Assembly: GCF_000381025.1 (NCBI RefSeq)
Contig: NZ_KB905820.1
Coordinates: forward strand, 246,944-310,943
Length of the DNA: 64,000 nt
DNA from: Streptomyces sulphureus DSM 40104
GTDB taxonomy: Bacteria > Actinomycetota > Actinomycetes > Streptomycetales > Streptomycetaceae
Direction: 5' to 3'
Under the pieces are notes generated by a model that was not told the DNA's origin, ran no database searches, and was given only the letters and a program-made list of their open reading frames with translations. Positions within the stretch are counted from its first letter, which is position 1; every line of letters starts with the position of its first letter. The position numbers were made by a program, and so were the translations under genes. Below, piece by piece: positions 60,691 through 64,000 of this stretch.

Positions 60691-62148
60691 CTAGTCGAGG
60701 GCGGGGAGGGTGGGCTCGGGGAGCCGGCCGGTGCGTGCCGCCTCCGCGTACCAGTGGGCGCTCGCCTTCGGTGTGCGCTGCTGGGTCTCGAAGTCGACGT
60801 GGACGATGCCGAACCGGCGGCTGTACCCGTACCCCCACTCGAAGTTGTCCAGCAGCGACCAGAGGAAGTACCCGCGCACGTCGACGCCTTCGCTCCGGGC
60901 GCCGGCCACGGCCTCGAGGTGGGAGTGGAGGTACGCGATCCGCTCGGGGTCGTGGAACCGGCCCTCGGCGTCCGGCTTGTCGTCGTAGGCCGCGCCGTTC
61001 TCGGTGATGTAGAGCGGCAGTCCGGGCGCCTCTTCGCTGTAGCGGTGGAGGAGGTCGCCGAGTCCCGTGGGGTCGATGGACCAGCCCATCGCCGTGTGCT
61101 CGCCCGGCGGTTGGTGGAAGGCGACGCGCTCGGCGCCGATCCAGGGGGAGGCGGTGCCGTTGCCGTGCCCGTCGGCCCGGTCGACTTCGGTGGCGCCCTC
61201 GGGCGCGGCCGAGACGACGGAGGGTGTGTAGTAGTTGATGCCGAGTCCGTCGAGCGGCTGGTGTGCGGTCTCGGTGTCGCCGTCCTTGACGAAGGACCAG
61301 TCGGTGAGGTGCCGGGTATCGGCGAGGAGGTCCTCGTCGTAGCGGCCGTGGAGCATGGGTCCTGCGAAGACGCGGTTGGCGAGCGCGTCGATGCGCCGGG
61401 CCGCGTCGACGTCCCCGGTGGACTGCGAACGGGGGCGTACCACCGCGGGGTTGAGGCTCACGAGCACCTCCGCGCGCTTCGGGAGCACGCTGCGGAGCGC
61501 CTGGACGCCGAGGCCGTGCGCAAGGTTGAGGTGGTGCGCTGCCCGGAGTGCGGCGACGGGCTCGGTGCGCCCGGGCGCGTGCACCCCGGAGGCGTAGCCG
61601 AGGAAGGCGCTGCACCAGGGCTCGTTGAGGGTCGTCCAGTGGTGCACCCTGTCCCCGAGCGCCTCGCCCACCGCCTGTGCGTACTCGGCGAACCGGTACG
61701 CCGTCTCGCGCTCGGGCCATCCGCCGCCGGCGGCCGTGCCCCCGTGGAAGGGGGACTCCAACTCCTGTGGCAAATCCCAGTGGTAGAGGGTGAGGAAGGG
61801 CGTGATGCCGTGGGTGAGGAGCTCGTCGACCAGGGCGCGGTAGAAGTCGAGCCCCCGCTGGACGGCCGGACCGCGTCCGGTCGGCTGCACGCGGGGCCAG
61901 GAAACGCTGAACCGGTAGGCGTCGACGCCGAGTTCGGCCATGAGCGCGACGTCCTCGCGGAACCGGTGGTAGTGGTCGCAAGCGGTGTCGCCGGTGTCGC
62001 CGCCGAGGACGCGGCCGGGGGTGTGGGAGAAGGTGTCCCAGATCGAAGGTGTCCTGCCGTCCTCGGCGGCTGCACCTTCCACCTGGTAGGCGGCGGTCGC
62101 CGTGCCCCAGAGGAAGCCGTCGGGGAAGGCCGGGGTTTCGGAGGTCAT
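60691..62148 (-). CDS. bglC: GH1 beta-glucosidase (BglC-like)
   Basis: A 485-aa enzyme from ATG 62148. GH1 motifs: FPDGFLWGTATAAYQVEGAA, WTTLNEPWCSAF (acid/base Glu) and PLYITENGAAYDD (nucleophile Glu), plus YFLWSLLDNFEWGYGYSRRF. It lacks a signal peptide and should hydrolyse imported cellobiose to glucose in the cytoplasm. It lies downstream of cebG in the same direction, and its ribosome-binding site lies inside a CebR-type operator. Confidence 0.94.
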   Translation of the reverse strand: MTSETPAFPDGFLWGTATAAYQVEGAAAEDGRTPSIWDTFSHTPGRVLGGDTGDTACDHYHRFREDVALMAELGVDAYRFSVSWPRVQPTGRGPAVQRGLDFYRALVDELLTHGITPFLTLYHWDLPQELESPFHGGTAAGGGWPERETAYRFAEYAQAVGEALGDRVHHWTTLNEPWCSAFLGYASGVHAPGRTEPVAALRAAHHLNLAHGLGVQALRSVLPKRAEVLVSLNPAVVRPRSQSTGDVDAARRIDALANRVFAGPMLHGRYDEDLLADTRHLTDWSFVKDGDTETAHQPLDGLGINYYTPSVVSAAPEGATEVDRADGHGNGTASPWIGAERVAFHQPPGEHTAMGWSIDPTGLGDLLHRYSEEAPGLPLYITENGAAYDDKPDAEGRFHDPERIAYLHSHLEAVAGARSEGVDVRGYFLWSLLDNFEWGYGYSRRFGIVHVDFETQQRTPKASAHWYAEAARTGRLPEPTLPALD

Positions 62149-62161
62149 GGAAGCGCTCCCA
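62148..62161. promoter_or_regulatory. CebR operator overlapping the bglC ribosome-binding site
   Basis: TGGAAGCGCTCCCA matches the CebR box TGGGAGCGCTCCCA at 13 of 14 positions. Its first base is part of the bglC start codon, and on the bglC strand its GGGAG is the ribosome-binding site. CebR is the cellobiose-responsive LacI-type repressor of ceb genes; binding here would block bglC directly. Confidence 0.85.
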
Positions 62162-62294
62162 ATTCTGTACGTGGTGGGGTGCGTCGAACGTGTTGCGGTG
62201 GTGCGGTAGGTGGCCTGCTCCGGCCGTCACGCGCGCCGTTGGATGCGGCGTCGCGGGCGGCCGGGAGGGTCCGGAGGCAACCGGCAGGCGGGGG

Positions 62295-63227
62295 TTATCC
62301 CTTGATCGCCCCCTGCATGATCCCGCCCACGATCTGCTTGCCGAAGATTGCGAAGGCGATCAGCAGCGGCAGCGTCCCCAGCAGGGCTCCGGCCATGATC
62401 ACCGACTGGTCGGGGATGTAGCCGCGCCCCAGTCCGGTGAGGGCCACCTGCACCGTGGGGTTGTCCTGGGTGAGGGCGATGATCGGCCAGAAGAACTCGT
62501 TCCAGGCCATGACGAAGGTGAGCATTCCGAGCACCGCCATCGCGGGCCGTGCCACGGGGAAGACGACGTGCCACACGACCCGCAGGCTGTGCGCACCGTC
62601 GACCCTCGCGGCCTCGATCAGCTCCAGGGGCAGCGCTCCGGCGAGGTACTGCCGCATGAAGAAGACGCCGAAGGCGCTGACGAGCATCGGCAGGATCACC
62701 GCCTGGAGCTGGTTGGTCCACTCCAGTTCGGCGACGGCCATGAAGAGCGGCACGACGCTCAACTGCGGTGGCACCATCATCGTCCCGATGACGACGAGCA
62801 GCAGCAGGTTCTTCGCCCGGAACCTCAGCTTGGCGAACGCGTACCCGGCGAGGGTGGCGAAGAGCACGGTCGTCACCGCGATGGTGCCCGCGACCACGAC
62901 CGTGTTGAGCAGCGCCTTGCCCATGTTGGCGTCGTTCCAGGCGGTCATGAGGTTGGAGCCGAGGTGGGAGCCGAACCAGAGCGGGGGCGGCGTCTCGGCG
63001 AGCCGCTGGTTGTCCCTGGAGGCGGCGATCGCCGTCCACACCAGCGGCAGCAGCGATCCGAGCGAGAAGAGGACGAGGACCGCGTACGTGACCTTCCCGC
63101 CGTGGAGTTGGCGTCCGGCTCCGCGCTTGCGTCCCGTGCGGGGGTGCGGCACACCCGCCCCGCCCGGAGGCGATGCGGCGCGTTCGGCTTTCGACTTCGC
63201 CCGTGCGGGCGTTGATTGGAGAACCAC
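62295..63227 (-). CDS. cebG: Cellobiose ABC transporter permease CebG-like
   Basis: A 310-aa permease from ATG 63227, with a basic N-terminal tail and six hydrophobic helices. The EAA loop is LELIEAARVDGAHSLRVVWH. VTYAVLVLFSLGSLLPLVWT begins the membrane part, and the protein ends IVGGIMQGAIKG, typical of carbohydrate-uptake family-1 permeases. It is between cebF (10 bp upstream) and bglC (146 bp downstream), the cebEFG-bglC order of Streptomyces. Confidence 0.9.
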   Translation of the reverse strand: MVLQSTPARAKSKAERAASPPGGAGVPHPRTGRKRGAGRQLHGGKVTYAVLVLFSLGSLLPLVWTAIAASRDNQRLAETPPPLWFGSHLGSNLMTAWNDANMGKALLNTVVVAGTIAVTTVLFATLAGYAFAKLRFRAKNLLLLVVIGTMMVPPQLSVVPLFMAVAELEWTNQLQAVILPMLVSAFGVFFMRQYLAGALPLELIEAARVDGAHSLRVVWHVVFPVARPAMAVLGMLTFVMAWNEFFWPIIALTQDNPTVQVALTGLGRGYIPDQSVIMAGALLGTLPLLIAFAIFGKQIVGGIMQGAIKG

Positions 63228-63237
63228 GGTCGCCCCC

Positions 63238-64000
63238 TCAGTGGCTCTTCTGCAGCCGTCGGCCGATCAGCCAGTTGATCAGGCCGATCAGGATCAGGAT
63301 GAGGAACATCGCCCAGGCGATCGCCGACGCCCGGCCGAGATGGAAGTTGAACCAGCCCTGCTCGTAGAGGTACAACCCGAGCGTCTGGAACTGGTGCGAG
63401 CCGCCGCCGGTCTGCGAGCCGCCGAAGAGCAGTGGCTCACCGAAGAGTTGGGTCGCGCCGATCGTCGAGACGATGATCGTGAAGAGGATCGTCGGCTTCA
63501 GCGCCGGTATCGTCACGTGCCGGAACTGCTGCCAGCGGGAGGCCCCGTCGAGCGCCGCAGACTCGTAGAGGTCGCCGGGGATCGCCTGCATCGCGGCGAG
63601 GTAGATGAGCGTGTTGTAGCCGGTCCACCGCCAGATGACGATGGAGGAGACGGCGATCTGCGACGTCCAGGTGCCGTTCTCCCAGTCGACGTGGTCGATT
63701 CCGACCAGCTCCAGGACCCAGTTGATCATCCCGTAGTCGCGCCCGAAGAGCATGGCGAAGACGAGGGTCGCCGCGGCGACCGAGGTCGCATACGGAGTGA
63801 GCATCGCGACCCGGAAGAACGTGCTGCCGCGCAGCCGGTAGTTGAGCAGGTGCGCGAGCCCGAGGGCCATCAGCAGTTGGGGGACGGTGGAGAGCACCCC
63901 GATGGTGAAGGTGTTCCGCAGCGCGTTCCAGAAGAACTCGTCCTCCAGCAGCCGGCTGTAGTTGTGCCAGCCGGTCCACTCCATCTGCGTCGGATGGTGG
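63238..64000 (-). CDS. cebF: Cellobiose ABC transporter permease CebF-like (partial)
   Basis: The last 254 codons are present; the start lies beyond 64000. Helices such as TFFRVAMLTPYATSVAAATL, the EAA loop YESAALDGASRWQQFRHVTI and the end FLILILIGLINWLIGRRLQK are those of a sugar-uptake permease. The first residues visible are HPTQMEWTGWHNYSRLLEDE; the internal Met is not taken as the true start. With cebG it forms the membrane channel for cellobiose/cellotriose; the binding protein CebE should lie outside the window. Confidence 0.9.
   Translation of the reverse strand, partial: HHPTQMEWTGWHNYSRLLEDEFFWNALRNTFTIGVLSTVPQLLMALGLAHLLNYRLRGSTFFRVAMLTPYATSVAAATLVFAMLFGRDYGMINWVLELVGIDHVDWENGTWTSQIAVSSIVIWRWTGYNTLIYLAAMQAIPGDLYESAALDGASRWQQFRHVTIPALKPTILFTIIVSTIGATQLFGEPLLFGGSQTGGGSHQFQTLGLYLYEQGWFNFHLGRASAIAWAMFLILILIGLINWLIGRRLQKSH

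Overview
The window is chromosomal DNA of a high-GC actinomycete, almost certainly a Streptomyces or very close relative. Codon third positions are almost all G or C, GTG and TTG starts are common, neighbouring genes often overlap as GTGA or ATGA, and the gene set is typical: cslA/glxA cellulose-like synthesis, cebFG-bglC cellobiose use, a CdgA-like c-di-GMP enzyme, DUF397, DUF6879 and DUF5753 proteins. From memory of family order, much of it looks collinear, in inverted order, with the S. coelicolor region running from cebFG-bglC past cslA-glxA; this is inference and was not checked by alignment.

Layout. 1-5150: end of an ABC ATPase, a secreted SGNH hydrolase, a DUF445 membrane protein and a DUF3311/sodium-solute symporter pair. 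5300-8650: a lower-GC block with WXG100/LXG-like proteins and a lipoprotein, followed by a frameshifted DUF397 gene. 9200-13830: an oxidoreductase, a HAD phosphatase, a sortase-like protein without its catalytic His, and cbtBA behind a cobalamin riboswitch. 14100-15610: a GH6 lipoprotein and a GNAT. 15860-20260: an accessory island with a short type I-E-like CRISPR array without cas genes, a broken integrase, a tRNA-Ala 3' fragment, a seven-gene leftward block (69-aa protein, DUF6879, XRE-DUF5753, four small unknowns), and decayed CRISPR-like repeats with the same 61-bp period. 20270-25620: glxA, cslA and an AA10 LPMO with a DasR-type operator.

25840-31050: a membrane protein, a STAND ATPase with TPRs, and a gene split by 13.9 copies of a 7-bp tandem repeat. 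The repeat puts the two halves in different frames, and gain of one unit (or loss of two) would restore one reading frame of about 615 codons. 31109-46911: two identical tRNA-Lys(CTT) genes bracket a ROK regulator, an IclR regulator, an EhuABCD-type amino-acid/ectoine ABC importer with DUF3830, amidase, 2-hydroxyacid dehydrogenase and two Asp/Glu-racemase-like genes, then a flavin oxidoreductase, a GGDEF-EAL protein and a secreted metalloprotease.

47000-51500 holds a tightly overlapping module: a Cas4/AddB-like Fe-S nuclease, a 508-aa protein of unknown function and an SF1 helicase. It is the best candidate here for an undescribed DNA-processing or defence system. 51390-64000: PAP2 phosphatase, histidine phosphatase, TPR regulator, small unknowns, a spermidine-synthase-like protein, a two-component system, and bglC-cebG-cebF with a CebR operator that contains the bglC ribosome-binding site.
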